A stretch of 64,000 nt of DNA from Streptomyces sp. NBC_00425 (GCF_036030735.1 NZ_CP107928.1:2480001-2544000); one strand, 5' to 3'. Positions 17,654 through 26,658 are shown, counted from the first letter of the stretch. Notes: generated by a model from the sequence alone, not told the origin. Numbers and translations are program-made.

Positions 17654-17863
17654 TGAGGAGCAGCGCCTGCTCGGCCCCACGCGTACCGGCGGCGGGCAGC
17701 GAGAGTACCAGGACGGCTCGGTCCAGCGGGTCAGGATGATCCAGTAACTGTACGCCGCCGGCCCGTCGAGCAGGCTCGTCCGGGAGGTCCTGCCACGATG
17801 CATGAACGAGGGCGACGCGCCCTCCGGTTCACCGAGAACCTCATCACCGAACGGGCCCGCCCC
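17654..17863 (+). pseudogene. Broken second copy of the merR gene
   Basis: The DNA is closely similar to merR positions about 8846-9055: shared runs include GTACCGGCGGCGGGCAGCG, GTCAGGATGATCCAG and CCTCATCACCGAACGGGC. A TAA stop, frameshifts and missing ends make it non-functional. It lies directly downstream of the convergent MDR gene at 17902, whose promoter has a MerR operator. It therefore looks like the relic of a duplicated or formerly separate regulator/target module. Confidence 0.8.
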
Positions 17864-17901
17864 GGCCGGCCATGTCCCAGCCGTACGAAAGGGCCTCGCG
17901 C

Positions 17902-18837
17902 TCACTCCATGGTGAGGACCACACGCCCCTGGAACCCACCCCTGATCATGTGCGCGTAAGCCTTCGCGACCTCCTCCAGAGGGTACGTCTCCGCCACGCG
18001 CAACGCCAGGTCTCCCGCCGCGGCCAGGTCGGACAGTGTCGAAAGCATCGCTCCGTCCGGGCCGACCTGCGTCAGCAGCACCCGGATGCCCCGCTCGGCC
18101 TGGGGCAGGGCGTCGAGCCGTGTGGTCACGAACCTGCCGCCGTCCGCCACCGCCCCGATGACTGCCTGCCCCAGCCTGGCCGTGTCCAGAACGGCATCGA
18201 CTCCCTCGGGACGAACCGTGCGGACCGTCTCGACCAGCGGCTGCGACGCCGACACGTACACGTCGGCACCCGCCACCTTGCTCGCGAACTCGCCGTCGGG
18301 CGAGAGGTCGGTCGCGATGACCACCGCTCCCCGTCGCTTCGCGAGCTGCACCGCGTAACCGCCGACCGCCCCCTCCGCGCCGGTGATGAGCACGCTCTGG
18401 CCGGCCTGGATACCGAGCAGTTCGACGGACTGGGCAGCGGTCAGCCCGTTGAGGGGGATGGTGGAGGCGTGGACGGGGTCGACACCCCCCGGCGCCGCCG
18501 CGATCGCATGGGCAGGAACCACGATGTACTCGGCCTGCCCCCGGTTCAGCCCCAGGGGCAAGCCGTAACTGAACGCGATGGCAGGCTGCCCGGGCGTCCA
18601 GGGGGTACCCGGGCCGACGGCGTCGACAACGCCGGCTACATCCCAGCCGAGGCCATAGGCGACCCCCTCCGGCGGAGCCGGGTAATAGCCCCCGACCCAG
18701 GCCGCCGCATCGGCCGGGTTGAGCGCGGCCGCCTGAACCTTGATACGAACCTCACTCAAGCCGGGAACAGGCTTGGCGACCTCGGCGACCTCGACCACGT
18801 CCGGGCCGCCGAGCGAACGGTAAACGGCTGCGCGCAT
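17902..18837 (-). CDS. Zinc-free MDR quinone-type oxidoreductase
   Basis: 311 residues, same subfamily as the gene at 4507. It begins MRAAVYRSLGGPDVVEV, has AALNPADAAAWVGGYYP, and shows the NADP motif VLITGAEGAVGGYAVQLAKRRG. There are no zinc-site cysteines. AGGAG stands 6 nt before ATG 18837; the upstream extension is not similar to the family. MerR operator copy C at 18939-18970 gives a leader of about 95 nt. It probably reduces a quinone or enone with NADPH as part of the MerR regulon. Confidence 0.9.
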   Translation of the reverse strand: MRAAVYRSLGGPDVVEVAEVAKPVPGLSEVRIKVQAAALNPADAAAWVGGYYPAPPEGVAYGLGWDVAGVVDAVGPGTPWTPGQPAIAFSYGLPLGLNRGQAEYIVVPAHAIAAAPGGVDPVHASTIPLNGLTAAQSVELLGIQAGQSVLITGAEGAVGGYAVQLAKRRGAVVIATDLSPDGEFASKVAGADVYVSASQPLVETVRTVRPEGVDAVLDTARLGQAVIGAVADGGRFVTTRLDALPQAERGIRVLLTQVGPDGAMLSTLSDLAAAGDLALRVAETYPLEEVAKAYAHMIRGGFQGRVVLTME

Positions 18838-18938
18838 GAGTACTCCTGCTGTCGGTCGCACCCGCTCACAGCAGGCACGGAAGATCTTTGGTGGCAAGGG
18901 GGATGTCCGCAGGGAGCTGCGGAACGCCAACAGCAGCC

Positions 18939-18970
18939 ACGCTAAAACCTGACGCCAACGTCAGATGCAA
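18939..18970 (-). promoter_or_regulatory. MerR-type promoter/operator, copy C (MDR)
   Basis: On the minus strand: TTGCAT (18970-18965), 20-nt spacer, TAGCGT (18944-18939). The spacer contains the perfect dyad CTGACG-TTGG-CGTCAG. Spacing and sequence match copies A and B. Confidence 0.75.
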
Positions 18971-20020
18971 GTCGGGGTGGGGGTACCGGTCCGAAGCCCA
19001 GACGCAGCCGGTCGCCGCGAACCGTGCCCCTCTTGCCTTCGCGTCTCACAAATGTGTCACGGACTGGATCGCCACCATCGATCCTCTACGCTCTGACCTG
19101 GCCTTTCGTGGACCCGCATGCTCTCACTGGACCGGCATGGACGGCATTTCCAACCTGTGCCATGTGGTGCCCAGTGAGGGACCCAGGATCAGAACCGGAG
19201 CGTCTTCTGGCCCGTCAAAGCGGTATTGCAGGGTGTTCATCGGTGTCTCGCTCACCCGCCTGAGCCTCTCATCTGTCACGACAGCCCCTATGAGCGGGGT
19301 CCTGGCTGTGGCTGTTTGACCAGGTGGAAGACCTCCCTGGCCGCCTCACGGCTCCCCACTTCCTGGCCCGATCGCGTATCCGCTCCCAGCACCGCCTCCC
19401 CCGCAGGGCGACGGCGCTACGGGTCTGCGGAGCAGGCGGCGTACTGGACGGAGTCGAACTGGACACACCCGTCCCCTTTCCGGTCCGATAGCGCGTCGCG
19501 TTGCCGGCACCGGGCCGCGTCGGGCGGTCAGAATCGTGAGGACGCCACAACTGATCGGCAGGCCCCTGTCGGGACACGCCCCGCCGGCCCGGCACCGGCA
19601 ACGCACCATCCCCGGCCAACGGCCGACACTGTGTGACTCAGACACTCTGGTCAGGCGAATCATGAGTCAGACCGCGGACCCGGGACAGCACCCACCCATC
19701 CTCCCGCCCGTCACAGCATCCCCACCCACAAACACTGAGCATGTTCAGTCCCAGTCCTAGGGACATCCCGGATCCGACTCCGGCCGATCGTCATACGGCA
19801 CACAGACCGACACCTTCGTTCAGGTTGCTCCACGACCGGTGCGGCTTCTCCACGGCTGCGTGCGCCACGAGGCAGGGCACCAACGTGCGGGCATTCGGGT
19901 GGATACGCAGTGGGTGGCCCAGCGGCAGCGCCGCCCGCCGCCCCGGCCGCAGGCTGCACGGCATCAGGATTTCCCGGATCTCCGACGAGCAGCCGAGCAA
20001 GGTGGGCGTCCTCTCCCGGG
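18971..20020. other. Gene-poor stretch of about 1 kb
   Basis: Apart from an IS110 tail fragment near 19288-19353 I find no gene, RNA or clear repeat. Open frames here have mixed codon use and no recognisable motif. Confidence 0.5.
19288..19353 (-). pseudogene. IS110-family transposase C-terminal fragment
   Basis: Leftward reading ends REAAREVFHLVKQPQPGPRS then TAG. It matches, with changes, the KRYAAREVFHLVRP end seen at 26770, which I recognise as the C-terminus of IS110-type transposases. Nothing upstream is preserved. Confidence 0.5.
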
Positions 20021-21457
20021 TCAGGCGGCCGGCAGTTCCTCCGCGGGGAGCCGGCCTGCGTGCACGGCGTCGACCAGGGCTTGGTGGTCGCGCTCGTTCT
20101 GGTCGGCGTATGCCTCGGCGAAGGTGGCGAGTGCGCGGTCGAAGGAGTCGCCGCTGCCCAGGTAGGCGGCGATCGCGATGCGATCGCCGGACCGGGCGTG
20201 CGCGCGAGCCAGGGTGACTCCGCACAGCTCGCCGAACGCCTGCATGTCCTTCGGCCCCATCCTCTCCGGCATGGCGATGCCCTTCCAGTCCCGCAGCTGG
20301 CGGACGTAGAAGTCGCGCTGTTTGCCGTCGATGCCGTCCACCCGTTCCCAGCCGAGGAAGATGTCGCTCGCGGCCTGCATCAGCCGTTGGCCCGAGACGA
20401 CCCGTTCGCCCTGGTTGCGGTAGCGGCTCGTGCCGACGTGTGCGGCCAGTACGGAGGTGTCGGCCTCCTTGGCCTGGAGGAAGAGCGGGTCCTGGTCGCT
20501 CCGGCCGAGCAGGAGGAAGATCCAGCATCGGGTGCCGACGCTGCCGACGCCGACCACCTTGCGGGCGACGTCCGCGAGGCGGTAGTCCTCCAGGAGGGTG
20601 CGCCGGTCGGAGGCGAGCGTGCGGCCGTACCGTTCGATGAGGCCGCGGAACTGGCGCTCCAGGGAACTGCGTTCGACGTCCGGCAGCAGGTCGCCGACCG
20701 GGATGAGCAGCGGGGGATCCGCCGCGATCCTCGGCTCGCCGTCGACCGTCTCGGTGAGCTTGTCGAAGGCCTGCAGGCTGTCGCGGGTACGGGCCTTCGC
20801 CATGGCGCGGGCCAGGTTCTTCTGGCCGCGCTTCGTTCCGTGGAGTCGGCCCGTGGCCAGGGTCTCCAGGAGGTCCGCGTCGATCTTCGCGTACCAGACG
20901 TCCAGGTTGCCCGTGCCGGCGAAGCGGATCATCGCCTCGCGGTAGGAGCGGACCGTGGAGCTCACGATGCGGGCGCGCTCGTCGTCGTCGAAGCCGTTCG
21001 CCCGGCCCGCGATCACGAGACTTGCCGAGAGCCGTTTGACGTCCCACTCCCAGGGGCCCGGCAGTGTCTCGTCGAAGTCGTTGATGTCGAACATCAACTG
21101 TCGCTCCGGTGATGCGAGCAGACGGAAGTTCAGCATGTGTGCGTCCCCGCACAGTTGGGCCGTGAGTCCCGAGGTCGGGCTGTCGGCCAGGTCGGACGCC
21201 ATGATCGCGGCGGCGCCCCGGTAGAAGCGGAACGGGGCCTCCATCATCCGGCCGTAGCGGATCGGGACGAGTTCGGGCACCCGCGCTGCGGACTGCGCCT
21301 GAAGGATTGCCAGCGGGTCCGGCCGGTCGGGGGACGGTTTGTACTCGGCATGTCCCGAGCGCGGTGAGCGGCGCCGTGCCTCCTTGCCGAGAGCAGCGCG
21401 TTCCTGGGGCGTGGTGTGGGGTGCCGCGCGCATCGCCGTGGTCGCGTTCTGGGTCAT
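20021..21457 (-). CDS. DUF2252 family protein
   Basis: 478 residues spanning a full DUF2252 domain. RYGRMMEAPFRFYRGAA, QLCGDAHMLNF, FDINDFDETLPGPWEWDVKRL and VGVGSVGTRCWI are hallmarks. The CGDAH and DxNDFDE motifs recall the catalytic loop and metal site of kinase-like aminoglycoside phosphotransferases, so a phosphotransfer role is possible but unproven. AGGAGG precedes ATG 21457. The carboxymuconolactone decarboxylase-like gene lies 132 nt upstream in the same direction. Confidence 0.9.
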   Translation of the reverse strand: MTQNATTAMRAAPHTTPQERAALGKEARRRSPRSGHAEYKPSPDRPDPLAILQAQSAARVPELVPIRYGRMMEAPFRFYRGAAAIMASDLADSPTSGLTAQLCGDAHMLNFRLLASPERQLMFDINDFDETLPGPWEWDVKRLSASLVIAGRANGFDDDERARIVSSTVRSYREAMIRFAGTGNLDVWYAKIDADLLETLATGRLHGTKRGQKNLARAMAKARTRDSLQAFDKLTETVDGEPRIAADPPLLIPVGDLLPDVERSSLERQFRGLIERYGRTLASDRRTLLEDYRLADVARKVVGVGSVGTRCWIFLLLGRSDQDPLFLQAKEADTSVLAAHVGTSRYRNQGERVVSGQRLMQAASDIFLGWERVDGIDGKQRDFYVRQLRDWKGIAMPERMGPKDMQAFGELCGVTLARAHARSGDRIAIAAYLGSGDSFDRALATFAEAYADQNERDHQALVDAVHAGRLPAEELPAA

Positions 21458-21589
21458 CCAAGGCCCTCCTGCCTGGTCCTGCGGCCGCTTGGAGCCCCGG
21501 CACGGAAAACCTCGGGCGGAAGGGCAGCTCTGTCGCCTTCTGCCCGAGGTCTGCCGCGTGGATCATCGATGCCGGGCGGGCGTCCGCTC

Positions 21590-21916
21590 TCAGCCCTGGG
21601 CCTCGATCTCGGCGTCGGCGACTGCGATGGCGATGCCGAGTGCCGCGGCGATGTTGCCTGCCGCGGTCATGACGCGGGCGGTGCCCACGATGGGTGCGAT
21701 GGCGACCAGGACGTCCTGCAGCTGGTCGGCGGTCATACCGGTCTTGAGGGCGGGGTCGATATGGGCCGCGTAGGAGATCGGCGGGGCGTCCGAGGCGGCG
21801 AGTGCCGCGATGCGCGTGAGCAGGAGCATGTCCGGGGTCAGCCCGCATCGCTCGATCGAGTCGACGGTCATGGCGGCGAGGGTGTCCAGGACAGGGGTTT
21901 CCGATGCAGTGGACAT
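21590..21916 (-). CDS. Carboxymuconolactone decarboxylase-like (AhpD-fold) protein
   Basis: 108 residues, all helical, of the CMD/AhpD fold: LDTLAAMTVDSIERCGLTPDMLLLTRIAALAASDAPP, then KTGMTADQLQDVLVAIAPIVGTARVMTAAGNIAAALG. The redox CxxC of AhpD is absent and a single Cys remains, so peroxidase-type activity is unlikely. AGGAGG stands before ATG 21916. It may be cotranscribed with the DUF2252 gene. The role is unknown. Confidence 0.85.
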   Translation of the reverse strand: MSTASETPVLDTLAAMTVDSIERCGLTPDMLLLTRIAALAASDAPPISYAAHIDPALKTGMTADQLQDVLVAIAPIVGTARVMTAAGNIAAALGIAIAVADAEIEAQG

Positions 21917-22124
21917 GTCGCATGCCCTCCTGGTCTGTTTCAGGGCCCGAGTGGGGGAGGCAGGCGGAGGAAACGGATTTCCGCGCCCCCGGGATCTCCC
22001 TCAACCCTAGAACTCATCCGGGCCTGGCGCCTGAGGGCGGGCAGGCCGGTGGTAGTCCGGCCGGACGCAGGACCGGGCCGACCCGGGTTGCCGGTGGCGA
22101 ACCGCGCCGACAGATCCCGCCCGG

Positions 22125-22693
22125 TCAGCGCAGGCGTCGTGAGCCGCCGTGCTGTTTGCCGAAGCCTTCCGACGTGTCCTGGGCCTCGCGCAGGTCGGGG
22201 GTGGTGGTCTTCGCGGCGTCGTACCAGTTCCCGTAGAGGTCGGCGAAATACGGGGCCGACATGCCGTGCAGCAGAATGCTGAGGCCGATGGTGGCCGCGA
22301 CGACCCGCCCGTTGCGCACGAGAGGCGGGACACGCGGGCTGGACCTGGCGGTCTTGCCGAGCGCCGCATCGGTGGGGGCGAGAAGCGCGCCGAGCAGCGC
22401 GAATTCCCAGAGGGTCAGGCCCGGAAGCAGGGGCCACGCCAGCAGCCACCCCAATCCGATGCTCAGCGGCAGGCCGATCGCCAGCAGACGCAGGGGCAGG
22501 AAGCCGCCCGTGCGCAGGTCGCGTCGCCGCACCGTCATCGAGTCGGTGAAGAGCAGGAGGGCCAGGGCGGCCTCGATCAACGTCAGGACCGGGGCTGCGT
22601 CATGGCCCAGGTCGAGAACGTCCAGCCCGATGGGCCCGATGAGCACGCCGAAGCCGGTGAACACCATCGGAGCCGACACCGGCGTCGAGGCCG
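22125..22693 (-). pseudogene. Truncated Na+/H+ antiporter (CPA1/NhaP type)
   Basis: The remaining frame reads ASTPVSAPMVFTGFGVLIGP, then ALALLLFTDSMTVRRRDL, and LLGALLAPTDAALG, the first half of a cation:proton antiporter. It then jumps to VPPLVRNGRVVAATIGLSIL and HGMSAPYFADLYGNWYD, the C-terminus. The central ion-binding helices are deleted and the N-terminus is lost at about 22693, where a K+ channel fragment begins on the other strand. It cannot be a working antiporter. Confidence 0.8.
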
Positions 22694-22702
22694 GGCGGCG
22701 GC

Positions 22703-22936
22703 GGGCCGCTGACGCACACCGACGGGTTGTACTTCGCCGTCACCGTCTTCGCGACGGTCGGGTTCGGCGACGTCACGGCCAAGAGCGAGGCGGCTCGGCT
22801 CGTGGTCACCGGGCAGATGATCGCTGATCTCGTCATCCTCGGGCTCGCGATCAAGATCATCATGGGTGCTGTCAGCCGGCGCCGACAACCGGGAGGCGCC
22901 TCCGGCGCACAGCCCCCCGAGGAGATCCACCGCTAG
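22703..22936 (+). pseudogene. C-terminal half of a two-helix K+ channel
   Basis: The frame gives PLTHTDGLYFAVTVFATVGFGDVTA, with the selectivity filter TVGFGD and the pore helix, then a last membrane helix (LVVTGQMIADLVILGLAIKIIMG) and a short cytosolic tail. The first transmembrane helix is absent: homology starts within about 10 nt of the antiporter breakpoint. A TTG at 22727 could start a 69-residue peptide but without TM1. Confidence 0.75.
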
Positions 22937-22964
22937 GAACACGGGTGAGTAACGAGCAAGCGAC

Positions 22965-22987
22965 CCACCGTCGGCCGCGAACGGTGG
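22965..22987 (+). terminator. Hairpin after the channel fragment
   Basis: CCACCGT (22965-22971) pairs with ACGGTGG (22981-22987) around a 9-nt loop, 28 nt past the stop. Confidence 0.5.
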
Positions 22988-23128
22988 ATCGATCGCCGTC
23001 GCCCACCAGCACTTGTCATCAGCGTCCGGCAGGTAGGGCCCGCGAGCAGATTGGGGAGACCCAGTTGGTCGGCCGGCCAGGGCGGGCCCCGGCGTGTCGG
23101 AAGGTCTTGCGGAGGCTGTGGCAGGCGG

Positions 23129-23386
23129 TCAAGCCTCCTGACGCTCGGAAGCGAGACGTGCGGGATGCCGTGTCCCCACGCCCTCTCGCCGGGAGATCAC
23201 ACGACCGACGAGGAGACGGGCGTCTCGTTCGATGAACCTGCCCCCCGTTCGGGCCTGCCCTTCGAGCTTGCGAACGAGGTCTACGTCGTAGGGCGTTCCG
23301 GCTCTTCGCCCGGCCGTGAGGATGTCCCATACCGTCCGTGACACCAGAATGGGTGTTATCCACTCTTTCCGGCGGATCGGAGACAC
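23129..23386 (-). CDS. Possible small hypothetical protein
   Basis: An 85-codon frame, MSPIRRKEWITPILVSRTVW..., continuing GTPYDVDLVRKLEGQART and FIERDARLLVGRVISRR. Composition and helix-forming pattern look protein-like, but third-position GC is lower than in neighbours and no family is recognised. Its start would lie 3 nt from the divergent amphi-Trp start with no clear promoter, which argues against it; it may be the tail of a lost gene. Confidence 0.3.
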   Translation of the reverse strand: MSPIRRKEWITPILVSRTVWDILTAGRRAGTPYDVDLVRKLEGQARTGGRFIERDARLLVGRVISRREGVGTRHPARLASERQEA

Positions 23387-23388
23387 CC

Positions 23389-23757
23389 ATGAAGGACCTC
23401 AAGTTTGAGCAGAAGCGCTCGCTGTCACGCCTTGAGGCGGCTGACCAGCTCATGGCACTCGCAGCAGCGCTGCGGGAGGGTGGGGATGCCGAACTGGAAC
23501 TCAGCCCCGGAACGCTGAGGCTGCGGATCCCCGACGACCTTCGCAGCGAGATAGAGGTCGAGATCGGCGATGGGGAGATCGAGCTGGAGATCGAGTTCAA
23601 GTGGCCGACCGCATCGACCCGGACAGCGCCATCGCGGACGGTCGCAGGCACCGGCAAAGCCACGGGGCGGAAGAACGCGCCAGCCAAGCCCGGTCGGAGC
23701 AGCGCGGGCACCAGCAGGAGCAAGAGCGCGAAGCGGTCCGCTACGAAAACGCCCTGA
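23389..23757 (+). CDS. Amphi-Trp domain protein
   Basis: 122 residues. The first 75 form an amphi-Trp domain: MKDLKFEQKRSLSRLEAAD, ALAAALREGGDAELELSPGTLRL, IPDDLRSEIEVEIGDGEIELEIEFKW. A basic Lys/Ser/Thr/Arg tail (KSAKRSATKTP) follows, like the DNA-binding tails of some actinobacterial nucleoid proteins. GGAG lies 6-7 nt before ATG 23389. The function of the family is not known. Confidence 0.82.
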   Translation: MKDLKFEQKRSLSRLEAADQLMALAAALREGGDAELELSPGTLRLRIPDDLRSEIEVEIGDGEIELEIEFKWPTASTRTAPSRTVAGTGKATGRKNAPAKPGRSSAGTSRSKSAKRSATKTP

Positions 23758-24023
23758 GTCGTGCCGGGGACCTCGGGCTGACCACCACCTCCTGTTCGGC
23801 GCGCAGCCGCCGACCTCGTTGTAGGCCGGTCAGCCGGGAGCGTTGGCAGACGGGCCTATGACAGGTTTCTCTACCTTCGATCCATCGACCACCTCCGCGT
23901 CATCCCCAACAGGTGGATCGACCGATCGACTCGTGCTGGACACCACGCACACGCAAATTCACGCCTGGCCGGTGAAAACCCATCGATGACGTCCGGAAGG
24001 ACGACGGCCTCTCAGACCCAGTC

Positions 24024-25334
24024 TCAGCTCAGGGCCAGCTTCCGTAGCCGCCGCCAGTCCATGGGTGCCCTCGTCCGGGGCACGCCAGGGCGGTGGCGTG
24101 GTACCCGTACGTGCAGGGCCCGGGGGTGGATCGTGCATCGTACGGGCGTCGGCAGGGTCAGTGCCTCACCGTCGACCCCGGCCTCGATCTCGGGCTCGTC
24201 CGCATCGATGACGACCTCCTGGGCGGTCAGGCTGGTGAGGCCCGGTGCGTTCCTCCCCGCGAGCAACTCGGCTGCCTGCGCTGCGTTGTCGACATTGACG
24301 CCCAGGACGCCGAGGGCGCCTGAATCCAGGACCTCACGGCGTCCGAGGCCGGCGAGGTCGCCCGTCCGGTAGGGGTTGTTGCTGACGAGCACGGCCTGGG
24401 GTCCGCCGATGGCCATGTCAGCGGTGCGGACGGCCAGACGGGGACCGCGTCGGTGGGTCAGCAGGTCGGGAAGCGTCTGGAGGATGGTGCGGACCTTGTC
24501 GTCGCGGTAGGCGGGACTCTGCACCACGGCCGCGTAGGTGCCGAAGGACGCGTTGTTGACAAAGGCTCGATCACCGATGAAACCGAGGTCGACGCGGAGT
24601 TCGACGCCGTCGGTGAGCGCGTCCAGGCAGGTCGACGGGTCGTCCCGGTCCAGACCGAGGTCGAGGGCGAAGTGGTTGCGGGTTCCGGCCGAGATCACCA
24701 TGAAGGGAATGCCGTGCCTGGCAGCGACTCCGGCGACCAGGGCCTGTGTGCCGTCACCGCCCGCGACTCCGAGAAGGTCGGCGCCGTCCTCGACTGCCTT
24801 GTCGGCGAGCGCGACCACGTCCTGCTGATGAGCTGTGTCCAGCAGGAGGACGTCGGCGTCGAGCGCCTCGGCCTTCTCCTTGAGGTGGAACTTCCCCACC
24901 TTTCCACCGCCTGATCGTGGATTCATGATGAGGAAGGGGCGCTTGGGAGGAGCGGTCCGCGTCTCCGGGGGCCCGGCCGGCTCGATGTCCCTGCTGAGTG
25001 CCGCTACGCCGACGGAGACCGCGAGGGCCCACAGGGCAAGGGAGACGAGTACGACCCACAGCAGCTCCGCCCATGCGTAGAGCGCCAGCACCGCGAGCGG
25101 GGCGACGACGGCCAGGGCGAAGGCGAGCAGCCTGCCGATGCCACGCAGGGTCAGTGCCCACCACAGGCTCGCTCCTGTTATGGCCAGCCCGGCCACCCCG
25201 GCGCCCAGGAGCGCGATGCTCTTGAAGCCGGCGAACACGAGCAGGATCACTACGGCAGCGAGCCCGGCCACGAGGGCAAGCCGTGCGGACCAACGCTGGA
25301 CGGGGCTACCGCGCGCCCCGGAGTCCCTGTGCAT
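24024..25334 (-). CDS. Membrane-anchored lipid kinase (DAGK catalytic domain)
   Basis: 436 residues. Four hydrophobic segments (about 15-115) precede a diacylglycerol-kinase catalytic domain: FLIMNPRSGGGKV, LLGVAGGDGTQALVAGVAARHGIPFMVISAGTRNHFALDLGL (with the GGDGT nucleotide motif), and VNNASFGTYA. It should phosphorylate a lipid such as diacylglycerol or a sphingoid base at the membrane with ATP. ATG 25334 follows AGGAGG; the in-frame upstream extension has no SD. The fusion of a four-helix N-terminus to YegS/DgkB-type kinases is common in actinomycetes. Confidence 0.88.
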   Translation of the reverse strand: MHRDSGARGSPVQRWSARLALVAGLAAVVILLVFAGFKSIALLGAGVAGLAITGASLWWALTLRGIGRLLAFALAVVAPLAVLALYAWAELLWVVLVSLALWALAVSVGVAALSRDIEPAGPPETRTAPPKRPFLIMNPRSGGGKVGKFHLKEKAEALDADVLLLDTAHQQDVVALADKAVEDGADLLGVAGGDGTQALVAGVAARHGIPFMVISAGTRNHFALDLGLDRDDPSTCLDALTDGVELRVDLGFIGDRAFVNNASFGTYAAVVQSPAYRDDKVRTILQTLPDLLTHRRGPRLAVRTADMAIGGPQAVLVSNNPYRTGDLAGLGRREVLDSGALGVLGVNVDNAAQAAELLAGRNAPGLTSLTAQEVVIDADEPEIEAGVDGEALTLPTPVRCTIHPRALHVRVPRHRPGVPRTRAPMDWRRLRKLALS

Positions 25335-25705
25335 GGAGCCTCCTGCTGGTCGGGGCACGGCCGACGCGACTGTGCGGGGCACCGCGTCCAGTGGCGATCC
25401 CAACCGTTGTCCGAGCGCAGCGGGTCAACGGCGAACGAGCCCGGTAGCCGAGCCTGCCCCGGGGCCGCGATTCGGGCGTCCACCTCGTTCGCTACCCACG
25501 GGGAGGCGCCTTGGCAGCGGTTCGGTCTGCCGACGGCCGCGACCGGGGACGGCTGCGACGAGGCCGGACTCGCTGCGGTGCAGTTCCGCGCAAGGGCGCC
25601 CCCGCCACCATGTCCATTGCACCACCCGGCGGTGTACGCCGCATGTTCACCACCACCGACGCGGCACGATGCAGAGCGGTGATCCCCCGCCCGAATCGAT
25701 CGACA
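25335..25705. other. Intergenic stretch
   Basis: About 370 nt between the lipid kinase and the permease fragment. No gene, hairpin or repeat that I can support. Confidence 0.5.
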
Positions 25706-26088
25706 CTTCAACGCGGCGGAGAGTGGGACAGCCAGGAGCGCCCCGAGCACGCCGGCGATGCCGGCGCCGGCGGCCACGGACAGCATCACGGTGGCCGGGT
25801 GCAGGGACACCGTGCGGCTCTGGACGGCCGGTTGCAGGAGGTTCCCCTCAACGGCCTGTACTGCCAAGACGACAAGGAGCGCCCACAGCGCCGTGGATGT
25901 CCCGCCCTGGGCCAGGGCGACCAGTACGGCCACCAGGCCGGACAGGAACGCACCCACGAAGGGGATGTAGGCGCCCATGAAGACGAGGGCGCCCAGTCCG
26001 GCGGCCTCGGGAACGCCGAGGATCACCAGCCCGACGAAGAAGAGCAGGCCGTCGATCAGCGCGATGAGTGTGGAATGCGGAACTCGAA
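25706..26088 (-). pseudogene. C-terminal part of an AI-2E family permease
   Basis: About 125 codons read HSTLIALIDGLLFFVGLVIL, GVPEAAGLGALVFMGAYIPF, GNLLQPAVQSRTVSLHPATV: the conserved C-terminal helices of AI-2E/PerM transporters. The first two-thirds of the gene are absent. Homology begins exactly inside the 3' end of the GNAT gene (stop 26056), and the frame loses similarity after LSAALK. Deletion or recombination created the joint. Confidence 0.75.
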
Positions 26089-26568
26089 TTCGGGACGGTC
26101 CCACGGCACCGCGGGCGGGTTCGCAAACGCGGTCCCGGTCCGCACCGCACCCACGCGGTGGTAGAAGTCCTCGGCGGGAACATGCGACACGACCTTGACA
26201 CGGTCGAGCCCGGCGGCACGGGCCTCGGACTGCATGTGCGCCACGAGCAGCCGCCCAATACCCCGTCCTTGCACTTCGTCGGCGACGAACAACAGGTCGA
26301 GCTCCGGTGGCGCGAGGACGAGCGAGTAGAACCCGAGGACCCGGCCTCCATGCTCGTCGGCGCCGACGGCCACAAAGGCGCGGTGGGCCTCGATGTAATC
26401 AGGACCGACCCGGTAGCCCGCCACTGCCGCTGCGTACTTACCCTCGTAGGCGCCTGAGCCACGCACGAGCCGCGTGAGCCGTTTGGCATCCCGCGCGACG
26501 GCCCTCCGTATCGTGATCGGCTGGCTGATCGGGGAAGTGCGTGAACTCATCGGGAGAGTATTTCGCAC
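26056..26568 (-). CDS. GNAT family N-acetyltransferase
   Basis: 170 residues. Core motif A is clear: LDLLFVADEVQGRGIGRLLVAHMQSEARAAG, with the Q-x-x-G-x-G acetyl-CoA loop near residues 120-126, and motif B VSHVPAEDFYHRVG. It transfers an acetyl group from acetyl-CoA to an unidentified amine. I prefer GTG 26568 (GGAGGG 9 nt upstream) over ATG 26550. The last codons (PHSSR) are read from DNA that also belongs to the AI-2E remnant, so the natural C-terminus may have been replaced by the fusion. Confidence 0.85.
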   Translation of the reverse strand: MRNTLPMSSRTSPISQPITIRRAVARDAKRLTRLVRGSGAYEGKYAAAVAGYRVGPDYIEAHRAFVAVGADEHGGRVLGFYSLVLAPPELDLLFVADEVQGRGIGRLLVAHMQSEARAAGLDRVKVVSHVPAEDFYHRVGAVRTGTAFANPPAVPWDRPEFEFRIPHSSR

Positions 26569-26658
26569 CGGGGAGTGCCCTCCTGCGGCGGGTCGGCTGC
26601 TCGGGCAGGCGTTCCTGCACCCCTCCCGGGAACCACTCCTGCGAGCGCAACCGATCTC

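Noticed and set aside
19791..22004. A 737-codon minus-strand open frame
   Set aside because: It covers the DUF2252 and CMD genes in the wrong frame and is a run of Arg/Pro/Gly without domains.
23129..23386. Treating the 85-codon minus frame as a firm gene
   Set aside because: No recognisable family, no room for a promoter beside the divergent amphi-Trp start, mixed codon bias. Kept only as a low-confidence feature.
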